The notes: generated by a model not told the origin, from the sequence alone. A stretch of 64,000 nt of DNA from Stutzerimonas sp. S1 (GCF_025966695.1 NZ_JAOEIY010000002.1:310001-374000); one strand, 5' to 3'. Shown: positions 37,014 to 46,947, counted from the first letter of the stretch. A program made the numbers and translations.

Positions 37014-38645
37014 ATGAATTGGTTCTTGAAACTCAGTCTGGCTAAAAAGCTGCTCAGCGCGTTCTTCACGCTCGCGCTGATCGCCGCAGGCATGGGCCTC
37101 TATGGCCTGAGCAACATTATCTCGGTCGGCCAGGCGCTGAACGGGTTGTACCAGAACAACCTGGTCGCCACCGCCAAGGCGCAAAACGCTTACACCCAAT
37201 ACCTGATCTACACCCGTACCGCGTTGCGGCTCCTGACTCAGGAAGGTGCCGAGCGGGAGGAAACCGTCAAGCGCGCCATCCAGTACCGGCAGGTGTCGCA
37301 AGATGCGTTCGACGAGTACCGCAAGACGGTGATGAGCGATGCGGAAATCAAGATCGCCGACAAGATCCAGCAGGGCCTGGATGCCTACATTGCCGGGGTA
37401 CAGAGCGCGTTGGCGCTAGCGCGAGAGGATCGTGCTGCGGAAGGCATGGCTATCATCAATGGTCCGCTACGGCCGATTTCCCACGAAATCGAAAGTAATT
37501 TCGAGGCGCTGGTCGGCGAGATGCTGAAGCAGGGCGCTGCAGCGGATCAGGCGGCTGCGGATACCGTCGCCTCGATGAAGGTCGTGATGGGGATCGTCAT
37601 CGCCCTGGCCGTGCTGGCGGCGATTCTGTTCGGCATGTTGCTGACCCGTGTGGTCGTGCGTCAGCTCGGCGGCGAGCCGGATTACGCCCGAGATGTCGTG
37701 CAGCGTATCGCCCAGGGCGACCTGACGGTGAAGGTCAACCTGCGCAAGGGCGACGAGGACAGCCTGCTCGCCGCGATGAATGGCATGGTCGCGCGGCTGA
37801 CCGATGTCATCGGCCAGGTCACCGCTTCGGCCAACTCGCTGGCTTCGGCTTCCGAGCAGGTTTCCGCCTCGTCCGGCACGCTCAGCCAGAACGCTACCGA
37901 GCAGGCATCCAGCGTCGAGGAAATCAGCGCCTCCATCGAAGAGACCGCTGCGACCGTCACGCAGAACGCGGAAAACGCCGGCCTCACCGACAGCATGGCG
38001 ACTCAGTCGGCGAGTTCTGCGAAGGAGGGCGGCGAGGCGGTACGCGAAACCGTCGACGCGATGAAGTCCATTGCCGACAAGATCAGCATCATCGATGACA
38101 TCGCCTACCAGACCAACCTGCTGGCGCTGAACGCGGCCATCGAGGCGGCGCGTGCCGGTGATCATGGCAAGGGCTTTGCAGTGGTGGCTGCCGAGGTGCG
38201 CAAGCTGGCCGAGCGGTCCCAGGTGGCGGCGCAGGAAATCGGCGCACTGGCCGGTTCCAGCGTGAAGATGTCCGAGCGCGCCGGCACGCTGCTGGAAGAG
38301 ATGCTGCCGTCGATCGGCAAGACTGCCGATCTGGTCAAGGAGATCGCTGCCGCGTCGCAGGAACAGCGCTCCGGGATCGACCAGATCAACGGCGCCATCG
38401 TCGAGCTTTCCAAGACGACCCAGGCCAACGCCTCGGCCTCCGAAGAGCTTTCCGCCACCGCTGATGAGATGAGCAGCCAGGCGCTGCAACTGCAGAGCGT
38501 CATGCAGTTCTTCAAGACCGAGCAGCAGCGCGCCGAGCGGGCATCGGGCAATGCGCGTAGCGCGCGCCCGGCGAGTCCTCGCGGTGCGGCGCAGAGCGTC
38601 GTGTCGACGGATTCCGTCGATGAAAAACTCTTCGTTAGCTTCTGA
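37014..38645 (+). CDS. Methyl-accepting chemotaxis protein with four-helix-bundle sensor
   Basis: A 543-residue receptor. TM1 at about 10-30, a 160-residue periplasmic helical sensor (4HB_MCP type), TM2 at about 190-212, HAMP at 213-265 ([18 protein letters not shown]), then a signalling domain with [20 protein letters not shown] and [16 protein letters not shown] at the tip. Glu/Gln-rich methylation heptads such as [19 protein letters not shown] are visible. The C-terminus (DEKLFVSF) does not carry a clear CheR-tether pentapeptide. It starts 51 bp after cheA and 8 bp before cheW; ligand unknown. Confidence 0.92.
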   Translation: MNWFLKLSLAKKLLSAFFTLALIAAGMGLYGLSNIISVGQALNGLYQNNLVATAKAQNAYTQYLIYTRTALRLLTQEGAEREETVKRAIQYRQVSQDAFDEYRKTVMSDAEIKIADKIQQGLDAYIAGVQSALALAREDRAAEGMAIINGPLRPISHEIESNFEALVGEMLKQGAAADQAAADTVASMKVVMGIVIALAVLAAILFGMLLTRVVVRQLGGEPDYARDVVQRIAQGDLTVKVNLRKGDEDSLLAAMNGMVARLTDVIGQVTASANSLASASEQVSASSGTLSQNATEQASSVEEISASIEETAATVTQNAENAGLTDSMATQSASSAKEGGEAVRETVDAMKSIADKISIIDDIAYQTNLLALNAAIEAARAGDHGKGFAVVAAEVRKLAERSQVAAQEIGALAGSSVKMSERAGTLLEEMLPSIGKTADLVKEIAAASQEQRSGIDQINGAIVELSKTTQANASASEELSATADEMSSQALQLQSVMQFFKTEQQRAERASGNARSARPASPRGAAQSVVSTDSVDEKLFVSF

Positions 38646-38653
38646 GGTGTTCC

Positions 38654-39175
38654 ATGGCTGAGTCCGAGGAAAATCTCGAACTGGTACGGCAGTACCTGAT
38701 GTTCAACCTGGGTGGCGAAACCTATGGTGTGGGAATCCACGCCATCCGCGAGATCATCGAGTACCCCGGGGTCACGGCAATTCCGCTGGCGCCGCGTTTC
38801 CTTCACGGGGTGATCAATCTGCGCGGTGCCGTGGTGCCGGTGCTCGATCTGTCGGTGCGCTTCGGCCAGGACCCCACCCGCATCAACCGTCGAACCTGCA
38901 TCGTGGTCGTCGAGGTTGCGCAGGGCGACAACCTGCACATGCTCGGTGTTCTGGTCGACGGGGTGACCGAAGTGCGTGAGGTGGAACCGGGCGAAGTGGA
39001 GCGCAAGCCGCAGTTCGGCACTGGCCTGCGCAATGACTTCGTCATCGGCATGCTGCGCCGTGAGCAGGGCTTCATCCCGATCCTCGATATCGCCTCGGTG
39101 CTATCGCTGGTAGAGCTGGAAACGCTAATCGAGGCCGGCTCCGGGGCTGATGTCGTCGCTGCGGCGGCGGGATAA
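38654..39175 (+). CDS. cheW: Chemotaxis coupling protein CheW
   Basis: A 173-residue CheW scaffold linking receptors to CheA. The fold is seen as YLMFNLGGETYGVGIHAIREII, TAIPLAPRFLHGVINLRGAVVPVLDL and FIPILDIASVL. AGGTGTTCC precedes the ATG. It is slightly longer than typical CheW because of an acidic/alanine tail. Confidence 0.94.
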   Translation: MAESEENLELVRQYLMFNLGGETYGVGIHAIREIIEYPGVTAIPLAPRFLHGVINLRGAVVPVLDLSVRFGQDPTRINRRTCIVVVEVAQGDNLHMLGVLVDGVTEVREVEPGEVERKPQFGTGLRNDFVIGMLRREQGFIPILDIASVLSLVELETLIEAGSGADVVAAAAG

Positions 39176-39182
39176 TGCCTCG

Positions 39183-40010
39183 ATGAAGCCGCTCAGCCCC
39201 GCCAACTTTCAGAGGATTCAGCAATGGCTGTACCAGACCGCTGGCATCCTTCTGACGACGCAAAAAAGCACGATGGTGGTCAGCCGACTCTGGCGCCGGG
39301 TCGATGAGCTGGGGCTGGCAGACTTCGATGCCTATCTCGCCCATGTTTTCAGCCCGGAAGGAAAGGCGGAGCGAGCGGAGATGCTCGACCGCCTGACCAC
39401 CAACGAAACCTACTTCTTCCGCGAGCCGGCCCATTTCGCCCGGCTCAAGAACCAGATCATTCCCAGCTGCGACGAACGACCGATCAAGGTCTGGTGCGCG
39501 GCGTCATCGACGGGGGAGGAGCCTTACAGCCTGGCGATGGTGCTGAGCGATCAGCTCGGTGACGATGGCTGGCAGGTGGTGGCCAGCGATATCTGTGGCC
39601 GGGCGCTGCAGCAGGCACGTAGCGGCCTGTATCGTCAGGATCGCCTGGAGCTATTGCCGGTCGACTACCTCAAGCGCTATTGCCGGCGTGGAACGGGTGC
39701 TTATCAAGGAATGATGATGATCGATTCGGCGCTGCGTGCCCGAGTGCGTTTCGAGCAGCACAATCTGCTGAGCCCCTGGCCGGAGGCGGCGGCCTTTGAC
39801 GTGATTTTCCTGCGCAATGTCCTGATCTATTTCGATCAGCCGACGCGCCAGCGAGTGATGGACAACCTGTGTGCGGCCCTGCGTCCAGGCGGATGGCTGA
39901 TCATCGGCCATTGCGAATCGCTGACCGGTATCCATTTGCCGCTGCAGCAGCTGGCGCCGTCGATCTACCGTGCGCCGGAATCGGTGGCAGCGCGGAAGGT
40001 GTCGGCATGA
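39183..40010 (+). CDS. cheR: Chemoreceptor methyltransferase CheR
   Basis: A 275-residue SAM-dependent enzyme that methylates glutamates on the receptors. N-terminal helices precede NETYFFREPAHF, the SAM site KVWCAASSTGEEPYSLAM and DVIFLRNVLIYFDQPTRQRVM. The ATG at 39183 (MKPLSPANF) lies 7 bp after the cheW stop; an in-frame start 33 bp upstream would overlap cheW. Its stop overlaps the cheB start (ATGA). Confidence 0.94.
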   Translation: MKPLSPANFQRIQQWLYQTAGILLTTQKSTMVVSRLWRRVDELGLADFDAYLAHVFSPEGKAERAEMLDRLTTNETYFFREPAHFARLKNQIIPSCDERPIKVWCAASSTGEEPYSLAMVLSDQLGDDGWQVVASDICGRALQQARSGLYRQDRLELLPVDYLKRYCRRGTGAYQGMMMIDSALRARVRFEQHNLLSPWPEAAAFDVIFLRNVLIYFDQPTRQRVMDNLCAALRPGGWLIIGHCESLTGIHLPLQQLAPSIYRAPESVAARKVSA

Positions 40011-41053
40011 TCAAGGTGATGATCGTCGACGATTCGGCCGTGGTGCGCTCGATGCTGCGCGAACAGCTGGAGGCAGAGCCGGATATCGAGGTGATCGGTG
40101 TTGCGCCCGATCCGTTGTTCGCGTTCCAGAAGCTGCGTACCCTGCGCCCCGATGTGCTGGTGGTCGATGTGGAGATGCCGCGGATGGATGGCGTGACGTT
40201 CCTGCGCCAGCTGATGCAGGAAGACCCCATCGCCACCATCGTGTTTTCCTCCCTGGCCGAACAGGGCTCGGCCATCGCACTGGATGCGATGGATGCCGGT
40301 GCGGTGGCGATCCTGTGCAAGCCCGGTGCTGGCGTTGGACAGTTCATCCAGGAGCAGCGTATGCAGCTGGTGCAGACAGTGCGACAGGCGGCCGCCAGCC
40401 GCCTGCGGCGCGTGGCGCGTCCGACCAGGCTCGCAAGCAGCGGTGTTTCGCCCCTGGTCAGCACGGCGCTGAGTCGGACCACTGATGCGATCGTCGCCAT
40501 CGGCACCTCCACTGGCGGAACGCGGGCGTTGGAATATCTGCTCAAGCGGATGCCAACCGACTGCACCGGGCTGGTGATCGTGCAGCACATGCCGGCGAAC
40601 TTCACCCGGCAGTTCGCGCAGCGGCTCGACGCGGCCTGTGACATCGAGGTTCGCGAGGCGCAGGATGGCGACCGTGTATTGCCGGGGCGGGCGTTGATTG
40701 CACCGGGCGGCCTGCACCTGAGCGTCCGGCGCAATGGTGCGCAGTATCAGGTGATGGTGCAGGATGGCCCGCCCGTCTCACGCCACAAGCCGTCGGTCGA
40801 TGTGCTGTTCCGTTCGCTGGCCAAAGCGGCGGGGCGCAACGCGCTCGGTGTAATCATGACCGGCATGGGCGATGATGGCGCCCGCGGGCTGAAGGCAATG
40901 CGCGACGCCGGGGCGGCGACCCTGGCGCAGGACGAAGAGAGCTGCGTGGTGTTCGGCATGCCCAAGGAAGCGATTCGCCTGGGCGGCGTAGAGCAGATTT
41001 GCAACCTGGAGGATCTGCCCGAGCGGATCGCTCATTACGGACAGAAGATTTGA
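40007..41053 (+). CDS. cheB: Chemotaxis glutamate methylesterase CheB
   Basis: A 348-residue response regulator/methylesterase. The receiver domain (1-120) has phospho-acceptor Asp54 (VDVEMPRMDG). The esterase domain (about 160-345) has the catalytic Ser in AIGTSTGGTRALE, His in VQHMPANFTRQFA and Asp in MTGMGDDGARGL. It removes methyl groups from receptors once phosphorylated by CheA. The start overlaps cheR by 4 bp and the stop overlaps the next gene by 4 bp. No cheD is present. Confidence 0.94.
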   Translation: MIKVMIVDDSAVVRSMLREQLEAEPDIEVIGVAPDPLFAFQKLRTLRPDVLVVDVEMPRMDGVTFLRQLMQEDPIATIVFSSLAEQGSAIALDAMDAGAVAILCKPGAGVGQFIQEQRMQLVQTVRQAAASRLRRVARPTRLASSGVSPLVSTALSRTTDAIVAIGTSTGGTRALEYLLKRMPTDCTGLVIVQHMPANFTRQFAQRLDAACDIEVREAQDGDRVLPGRALIAPGGLHLSVRRNGAQYQVMVQDGPPVSRHKPSVDVLFRSLAKAAGRNALGVIMTGMGDDGARGLKAMRDAGAATLAQDEESCVVFGMPKEAIRLGGVEQICNLEDLPERIAHYGQKI

Positions 41054-42315
41054 CAGCATTGGAACCATCTATAGGGGCGGGGTTGGCTGAACTGCCGGAA
41101 GCAGTCCGCGCGCGGCAGGTGCTGATCGTCGAGGACAGCCCCTTTCAGCGCGAGCTGCTCTGCGCGTTGCTGAGGGCGCTCGGTCTCCATCGAATTCAGC
41201 AGGTCGATGATGGTGGAGCTGCCCTGGCGATCCTGCAGCATTGTCGCGACGAGCTGCCGCTGCTGCTGGTCGATCTGGAGATGCCGGGGATGAACGGCAT
41301 CGAGTTACTGCAGCGATTGGGTGAGGAGCGGATTTTCTGCGAAGTGGTAATCGTCAGCGCCCGTGAGGAAGCGCTGATCTGTACGGTCGAAGGGATGATG
41401 CAGGCGGCGGGTGTGCCTCTGCTCGGCAGTCTACGCAAGCCGATCGAGGGCCGTGATCTGCACCGGCTGCTGTCCCTGGCGGGGCGGCGCCGAGAGGACC
41501 AGGGGCGTGCCGAGCGTGCGCAGCCGCTGCCTAACGAAGTTGAGCTCGAGTCAGCGCTCCAGCGCGGATGCATAAGGCCCTTCTACCAACCCAAGGTGCA
41601 CCTGCGAAGCGGAAGGGTAACCGGCTACGAAGTGCTTGCGCGTTGGCTGGAGCCGGACGGCGAGCTGATCCCGCCAGCCGATTTCATACCCCTGGCCACC
41701 GGCAGTGGCCAGCTCTGCGAATTGACCTTCAGCCTGGTACGGCAGGCCCTGCAACATTTGCTGAGCTTGCAGGATGCGTCCATCAGCATCGCCCTGAATG
41801 TCGATATCAGCCTGCTGGCCAACCGTCATTTTGCCGATGACCTCATTCATCTGGTGGCGACTGCGCGTTGTCATCCGAGCCAGGTGATCCTCGAAGTCAC
41901 CGAGAGTGCGTTGATGGACGATCCCCTGGTGACGCTGGCGTCCGTCGGACGTCTGCGCCTGGCCGGTTTCGGCCTTTCCATCGACGACTACGGTACCGGC
42001 TTTTCGACCCTGCGCCAGCTTTCGCGTCTGCCGTTCACCGAGCTCAAGATCGATCGTGCTTTCGTTTGCGAGGCCCATCAGAACCGGCGTGCGCGGGCGA
42101 TCCTGTACTCGGCGATCGAGACGGGACACAAGCTCGGCTTGCCTTGCGTGGCCGAAGGGGTCGAGTGCAAGGATGACCTGTTGCTGCTTGAGCTGCTGGG
42201 TTGTCATTCAGGGCAGGGCTACCTGTTCGCGCGACCGATGCCAGCCGAGCGACTTGCCGACTGGCACCTGCAGCACAAGGGCCGGACGTCCCTCAACGAC
42301 TGGCTCGTTGAGTGA
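41050..42315 (+). CDS. Response regulator with EAL phosphodiesterase domain
   Basis: A 421-residue protein that links chemosensory signalling to cyclic di-GMP breakdown. Receiver domain: residues 22-145 with phospho-acceptor Asp75 (LLVDLEMPGMNG) and Lys in LRKPIEG. EAL domain: about 165-410 with signature EVL at 194-196, metal and substrate residues in NVDISLL, EVTESALMDD, IDDYGTGFSTL, ELKIDRAF, AEGVE and QGYLFARP. All catalytic residues are present, so it should be active. The start is taken as TTG at 41050, overlapping the cheB stop (TTGA); a TTG 51 bp upstream and inside cheB is less likely. No GGDEF domain. Confidence 0.87.
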   Translation: MTALEPSIGAGLAELPEAVRARQVLIVEDSPFQRELLCALLRALGLHRIQQVDDGGAALAILQHCRDELPLLLVDLEMPGMNGIELLQRLGEERIFCEVVIVSAREEALICTVEGMMQAAGVPLLGSLRKPIEGRDLHRLLSLAGRRREDQGRAERAQPLPNEVELESALQRGCIRPFYQPKVHLRSGRVTGYEVLARWLEPDGELIPPADFIPLATGSGQLCELTFSLVRQALQHLLSLQDASISIALNVDISLLANRHFADDLIHLVATARCHPSQVILEVTESALMDDPLVTLASVGRLRLAGFGLSIDDYGTGFSTLRQLSRLPFTELKIDRAFVCEAHQNRRARAILYSAIETGHKLGLPCVAEGVECKDDLLLLELLGCHSGQGYLFARPMPAERLADWHLQHKGRTSLNDWLVE

Positions 42316-45287
42316 GATCGGTGCAGCGCATGGCCAGGTTCTCCCGTCTACTTGCCCCAATAGGCGCCTGCCTGTTGTTGGTGTTGCTTACCCTCGCAGC
42401 GCTCCAAGTCGTGCGCAGCAAGGTCGCGGCCAATAATGCCGCCCAGTTCGGCGCGCAAATGCTGGTGATGAAGGATTTGCTGCAGTACTGGCAGCACCGC
42501 CACCTGTTAGCCGTTCGGGGAATGACGGAGCGGCATGACGTGCAGGCCTGGGCGGCTCGCCGGCCGGACACCCCCGATGCCAGCGTCGATACCTATCTGG
42601 CCGAACACCTGCGCCCGCTGTATCTGGGGCAGGGATATGTAGGACACGTGCTGTTCGATGGCGACCTGCGGGTGATAAGTGACAGCAACCAGCCACATCG
42701 GCGCACCTTTGCGCTGCCGGAGCCAGCCAGTGACATGCTGCTGCGCAGTCAGGGCGAGGGCGCGGCCATTTCGCGCCCATTTCCGGCGCCGGTGCCGTTG
42801 CTGAACCCTGAGCAGATCTTGCCGGCAGGCACGCTCATGCAGATGGCCTGTGCACGAGTCGAGGCTGGCCGCGCTGAGCAGGTTCGCCCGCCCGTGCTAT
42901 GCCTGCGCCTGGCGCTGGATAACGAACTGGGGGCGTTGCTGGCAAGGTTGGAAGGGCCACAGACCCGGGTGTTTGCGGTAGACGATAAGGGGCTGCGGCT
43001 CACCTCGTCTTCAGGGATCGGCGATACATGGCACTTATCAAGCGGCCTGACGTTCGGTCCCGGCCATGACTCGGTCCGCTATTCCGAAGGCTACGTTGAT
43101 CGTGACGGCACGCAGGTTGCGGGCGCGGCGCTCTGGCTGGATGAGCTCGATCTGGGGTTGGTCGTCGAGCATGACCTGCTGCCGCTGTATGGTGCGTATC
43201 GACTTGGGCGCAACCTGATTCTGACCTTGTGCGCGACGGCCGTCGCCCTGGTGATCTGGCTGACGTTGCGAACCCGACGTGATCGACACCACCTTGCCGA
43301 GCGCGAATCGCTTTACCGGCAGGTGCTTGATCACTTGCCGCTGATGGTCCGCATACGTGATCCGGAAGGGTGCATGAAACTGGAGAATGCGGCTGTACGA
43401 GGTTCCGATGTCGAGAGCTGGGGTAGCCTCGATCTGTGCGATGGCGGCCTGAGCAGCGAACTGCCTCCGTTAAGCCAGCTGGTGTGGGAAACGCAGCGGG
43501 AAACCTTGCGCACCGGTATCTCGCAGGAACGCCAGTTCGTGTCGAGGGGAACAAGCGTAGAGCAGGCTGACTTTCGTGCCTATCGCCTGATCGCGTTTCC
43601 CATACTCGACAACAAGGGTGAGCTCCGGGCACTGGGCAGTCTCGCCATCGAGGAAACCGAGCAGGCCCGCGATCGGCTCGCCTTGAGCGCGCTGGCGGCT
43701 GATCTGGAAAGACAGGTACATGAGCGAACCGTCGAACTGGTGGCAGCCAAGGAAGAGGCCGAGGCGGCCGCCCAGGCCAAGGCCAATTTCCTCGCCAACA
43801 TGAGCCACGAGATTCGTTCGCCGCTCAACGCCGTGGTAGGGCTGGCGCACTTGGCCCGGCGCAGCAACCGCGAGGCGAAGGTGGATGGCTACCTGGACAA
43901 GATTCTCAAGTCCGCGGAGCACCTGCAGGAAGTCGTCGGCGACATCCTCGACTTCAGCAAGATCGAAGCCGGTGAAATGCAGATCGAGCGGGTAGCTTTC
44001 TCGCTCCAGCGGCTGCTGGAAAGCGTCATGGACATCGTATCCGAGCGCGCCCGGGGCAAGCCGCTACAGTTGATCGTGGACATCGATCCGCAACTGCCCG
44101 GGCGGTTTTACGGCGATCCGCTGCGCATCGTGCAGATTCTGATCAACTTCATGGATAACGCGATCAAGTTCACCGAGCGCGGCAGTATCTCGCTGCGGGT
44201 TCGGCTGGATGAGACCCGCGGCGCGTACTGCCATCTTTGTTTCGAGGTTCAGGACAGCGGCATTGGCATGCCGGCCGACAAGCTGGAGGAGATGTTCAAA
44301 CCCTTCCAGCAGCTGGATGACTCCATCACGCGCCGTTACGGTGGTACGGGGCTTGGGCTGGCGATCTGCGCACAGCTGGCGAGCCTGCTTGGCGGTTGCC
44401 TCATCGCGCGCAGCGAGCCGAACGTAGGCAGTCTGTTCGGTCTGGCCCTCTCGCTGGAAACCGTGGTGGGACAAACGGCGGACGGTGAAGAGTGTGGTGA
44501 TGCGCTCGATGAGTACTCCCTGCGCGGTCGACGCGTGCTGTTGGTAGAGGATGACCCGCTTAACCAGGAGGTGGCTTGCGAGCAGCTCACCTCGCTGGGA
44601 CTCGAGGTGACCACGGCGGCCAATGGTGTGGATGCGTTGCAGCGCGTGACCAGCGATCCCGACATTGATCTGGTCCTGCTTGATGTTCAGATGCCCGTCA
44701 TGGACGGGTTGGAAGCGGTTCGCAGGCTGCGACTGGATAATCCCGACCTTCCAGTGATTGCCCTGACCGCCAACAATCTCAGCGGTGACCGCGAGCGCTG
44801 CCTGCAGGCCGGGATGAGCGACTACCTGGCCAAACCCATTGATCCGAGACATCTGGAGGCGGTGTTGGAGCGCTGGCTGTGCCGTGCGCCCCAGCGCCCC
44901 GTCGCCGAGCCTGTACAGGTGCAAGGACAGCCAGCATTACCAGCGATCGACGGCCTTAATCAGCAAGCCGCGCTTGAGCGACTGTTGAATAACCATGAGC
45001 TGTATACAAGCCTGCTGAGCCGCTTTGTCGGTGATTACGCGGATGTGGCGAAAGGGCTGCACATCAGCCTGACGAACGGCCGCGTCGAGGATGCCAAGGA
45101 GTCGCTGCATCAGTTCAAATCGCTGGCTGCGACGCTCGGCGCCGAGCGGCTGCAGCAACTCAGCACGGCGTTAGAGATGTGCCTGCGTGAGGAGCGCATC
45201 TGGACCGACGTTTACGACGATTTTGTTGCGGAGTTCGATCGATTGCTCAAGGCGATCGGGGCAGCGCTGGTTTCACCGGAGCGTTAG
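42312..45287 (+). CDS. Hybrid sensor histidine kinase with REC and HPt domains
   Basis: A 991-residue membrane kinase. TM1 at 13-34, a periplasmic sensor (35-298), TM2 at 300-317, a PAS-like segment (about 330-450), HisKA with phospho-His499 (MSHEIRSPLNAV), ATPase with FMDNAIKFTE, DSGIGMP and GGTGLGLAI, a receiver domain with Asp791 (LLDVQMPVMDG) and a C-terminal HPt with His933 (HQFKSLAATLG). It is thus a complete internal phosphorelay. The GTG start overlaps the EAL gene stop (GTGA). The final HPt could phosphorylate the EAL protein or the FixJ-type regulator at the head of the locus; this is inference. Confidence 0.9.
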   Translation: MRSVQRMARFSRLLAPIGACLLLVLLTLAALQVVRSKVAANNAAQFGAQMLVMKDLLQYWQHRHLLAVRGMTERHDVQAWAARRPDTPDASVDTYLAEHLRPLYLGQGYVGHVLFDGDLRVISDSNQPHRRTFALPEPASDMLLRSQGEGAAISRPFPAPVPLLNPEQILPAGTLMQMACARVEAGRAEQVRPPVLCLRLALDNELGALLARLEGPQTRVFAVDDKGLRLTSSSGIGDTWHLSSGLTFGPGHDSVRYSEGYVDRDGTQVAGAALWLDELDLGLVVEHDLLPLYGAYRLGRNLILTLCATAVALVIWLTLRTRRDRHHLAERESLYRQVLDHLPLMVRIRDPEGCMKLENAAVRGSDVESWGSLDLCDGGLSSELPPLSQLVWETQRETLRTGISQERQFVSRGTSVEQADFRAYRLIAFPILDNKGELRALGSLAIEETEQARDRLALSALAADLERQVHERTVELVAAKEEAEAAAQAKANFLANMSHEIRSPLNAVVGLAHLARRSNREAKVDGYLDKILKSAEHLQEVVGDILDFSKIEAGEMQIERVAFSLQRLLESVMDIVSERARGKPLQLIVDIDPQLPGRFYGDPLRIVQILINFMDNAIKFTERGSISLRVRLDETRGAYCHLCFEVQDSGIGMPADKLEEMFKPFQQLDDSITRRYGGTGLGLAICAQLASLLGGCLIARSEPNVGSLFGLALSLETVVGQTADGEECGDALDEYSLRGRRVLLVEDDPLNQEVACEQLTSLGLEVTTAANGVDALQRVTSDPDIDLVLLDVQMPVMDGLEAVRRLRLDNPDLPVIALTANNLSGDRERCLQAGMSDYLAKPIDPRHLEAVLERWLCRAPQRPVAEPVQVQGQPALPAIDGLNQQAALERLLNNHELYTSLLSRFVGDYADVAKGLHISLTNGRVEDAKESLHQFKSLAATLGAERLQQLSTALEMCLREERIWTDVYDDFVAEFDRLLKAIGAALVSPER

Positions 45288-45411
45288 CGGAGCGGCCTTC
45301 TCCAGGCGTCATCGCTCGCATGGACTGGACCGTTCCGGACGTGGCGGCACTGCCTGCGTTTCCATGATGGCTGCGTTAACATCACGGCCTTTTTTCATTC
45401 AGGCCGATGTC

Positions 45412-46518
45412 ATGGATCAGTCGTCTCCGCTTGCCAGGTACGAGCTGGCCATCGCCCGTGAGGGATTTGTCAGCGATGCCGCCCAGCTGCGTGCAGTAGA
45501 GCTGTTGCAGGACTGCCATCAAGTGTTGCAGCAAGGCGGGATTTCGGCCCCCGGCGTCTACCTCTGGGGCCCGGTGGGGCGCGGCAAGACCTGGCTGATG
45601 GACCTGTTTCACGCCAGCCTGACGGTTCCGTCGCGGCGGCAGCATTTCCACCATTTCATGCGCTGGGTGCATATCCGGCTGTTCCAGCTCAACGGCACGG
45701 CCGATCCGCTGCAGGCGTTGGCCAAGGAGCTATCGGAAGAAATTCGCGTGCTCTGCTTCGACGAGCTGTTCGTCGGCGACATCGGCGACGCCATCATCCT
45801 GGGGCGCCTGTTCCAGGTGCTCTTCGAGCACGGCGTGGTGATCGTCGCCACCTCCAATCAGCCGCCGGAGCAGCTGTATGCCGACGGCTTCAATCGCGAG
45901 CGCTTTCTGCCGGCCATCGATGCCATTGTGCAGCACATGCAGGTGGTGGATGTGGATGGCGGCGCCGATCACCGCCTGCGTCCTGGCGCGGGGCTGCAGC
46001 GCTACTGGATCACCCAGCCCGGCAGCGGCGCGCTGGCCGCGACGTTCGAAGCGCTGGCCGATGGACCGGTCAGTGTCGAGCCATTGTCACTCAGCCGTCG
46101 CCAGCTCGACGTCGTGCGGCGTAGCGAATCGGTGCTCTGGTGCCGCTTCGCCGATCTCTGCGAACAGCCGTTTTCGGCGCTGGACTTCATCGAGCTGTGC
46201 GACCGTTTCACAGCGATCCTGATTGGCGACGTGCCGAAACTGGGCGGCACCCAACGCGATGGACGCATCGCCCGCGGCACCGAGGATGGCGCCTCGCGGG
46301 TGGTGGCGGGCGATCGTCAGCTGCCCAGGCTCGCCGCGCGGGATGATGCCGTGCGCCGCTTCATCGCGCTGGTGGACGAGTGCTACGACCGGCGGATTCC
46401 GCTCTATATCGAAGCCGAGGTGGCACTGGACGAGCTGTATACCGAGGGCTATCTGGCATTCCCGTTCCGCCGCACGCTCAGTCGCCTGCAGGAAATGCAG
46501 CTGCAGCGCTTTGGCTGA
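45412..46518 (+). CDS. zapE: Cell division protein ZapE (AFG1-like ATPase)
   Basis: A 368-residue P-loop ATPase that associates with the Z-ring. Walker A GPVGRGKT (53-60), Walker B LCFDELFVGD and sensor-like ATSNQPPEQLY are seen, together with the AFG1 signature FHHFMRWVH. The start at 45412 (MDQSSPLARYELAI) fits the family; earlier in-frame ATG codons at 45364 and 45367 are possible because the ribosome site is weak at all three. It is 125 bp after the hybrid kinase and is probably independent. Confidence 0.9.
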   Translation: MDQSSPLARYELAIAREGFVSDAAQLRAVELLQDCHQVLQQGGISAPGVYLWGPVGRGKTWLMDLFHASLTVPSRRQHFHHFMRWVHIRLFQLNGTADPLQALAKELSEEIRVLCFDELFVGDIGDAIILGRLFQVLFEHGVVIVATSNQPPEQLYADGFNRERFLPAIDAIVQHMQVVDVDGGADHRLRPGAGLQRYWITQPGSGALAATFEALADGPVSVEPLSLSRRQLDVVRRSESVLWCRFADLCEQPFSALDFIELCDRFTAILIGDVPKLGGTQRDGRIARGTEDGASRVVAGDRQLPRLAARDDAVRRFIALVDECYDRRIPLYIEAEVALDELYTEGYLAFPFRRTLSRLQEMQLQRFG

Positions 46519-46526
46519 GCGCTGTC

Positions 46527-46805
46527 TCAGTCGCGGTAGAACACCTGCACCAGGTGATAGCCGAACTGGCTCTTTACCGGGCCGTGCACCTCGCGCAGCG
46601 GCTTCTTGAAGATCACCTGATCGATGCTGCGCACCATCTGCCCCGGGCGCACTTCGCCGAGGTCGCCACCTTTTTTGCCGGACGGGCAGGTCGAGTATTT
46701 GCGCGCGAGTACGTCGAATGCCTCGCCATTGGCGATGCGCTTTTTCAGCTGCGTGGCTTCGGCTTCGGTCTTGACCAGAATGTGGCGGGCCATGGCTTTG
46801 GGCAT
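46527..46805 (-). CDS. ppiC: Parvulin-type peptidyl-prolyl isomerase
   Basis: A 92-residue single-domain parvulin: ARHILVKTEAEATQLKKRI, FDVLARKYSTCPSGKKGGDLG, and SQFGYHLVQVFYRD. It is a cytoplasmic proline isomerase like PpiC. The start at 46805 has GAGGATA about 8 bp upstream; an internal ATG (MARHILV) 4 codons later is possible. It converges with zapE (8-bp gap) and diverges from the gntK fusion gene. Confidence 0.92.
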   Translation of the reverse strand: MPKAMARHILVKTEAEATQLKKRIANGEAFDVLARKYSTCPSGKKGGDLGEVRPGQMVRSIDQVIFKKPLREVHGPVKSQFGYHLVQVFYRD

Positions 46806-46913
46806 GCTCGGTATCCTCGATTGCACAGGGGCGCGATTGTAGTCGTGCCACCGCGAATGTCGACCGTAGCGCCGCGCCGATACAAGCACTTCGCATGCGT
46901 AAGGTCGATGGGC

Positions 46914-46925
46914 GGTAGTTCTACC
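46914..46925. promoter_or_regulatory. GGTAGTTCTACC palindrome upstream of the gluconate genes
   Basis: A perfect 5-2-5 dyad that shares its ten central bases with the dyad ahead of the chemosensory operon (33165-33174). It lies 9 bp upstream of the GntR-type operator. Its protein partner is unknown. Confidence 0.35.
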
Positions 46926-46933
46926 ATTGTGGG

Positions 46934-46947
46934 TGATAGCGCTAACA
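46934..46947. promoter_or_regulatory. GntR-type operator upstream of the gntK-dctQ gene
   Basis: TGATAGCGCTAACA is a near-perfect palindrome (two non-matching positions) around AGCGCT, the kind of centre bound by LacI-family repressors; Pseudomonas GntR is reported to recognise a TAGCGCT-containing site. It ends 34 bp before the start codon, so bound repressor would block the promoter. The gntR gene lies 3.6 kb downstream in the same cluster. Confidence 0.65.

Noticed and set aside
40999-41049. Upstream TTG start for the REC-EAL gene
   Set aside because: It would add 17 residues inside cheB; the TTGA overlap at 41050 fits the 4-bp overlaps on either side of the gene.
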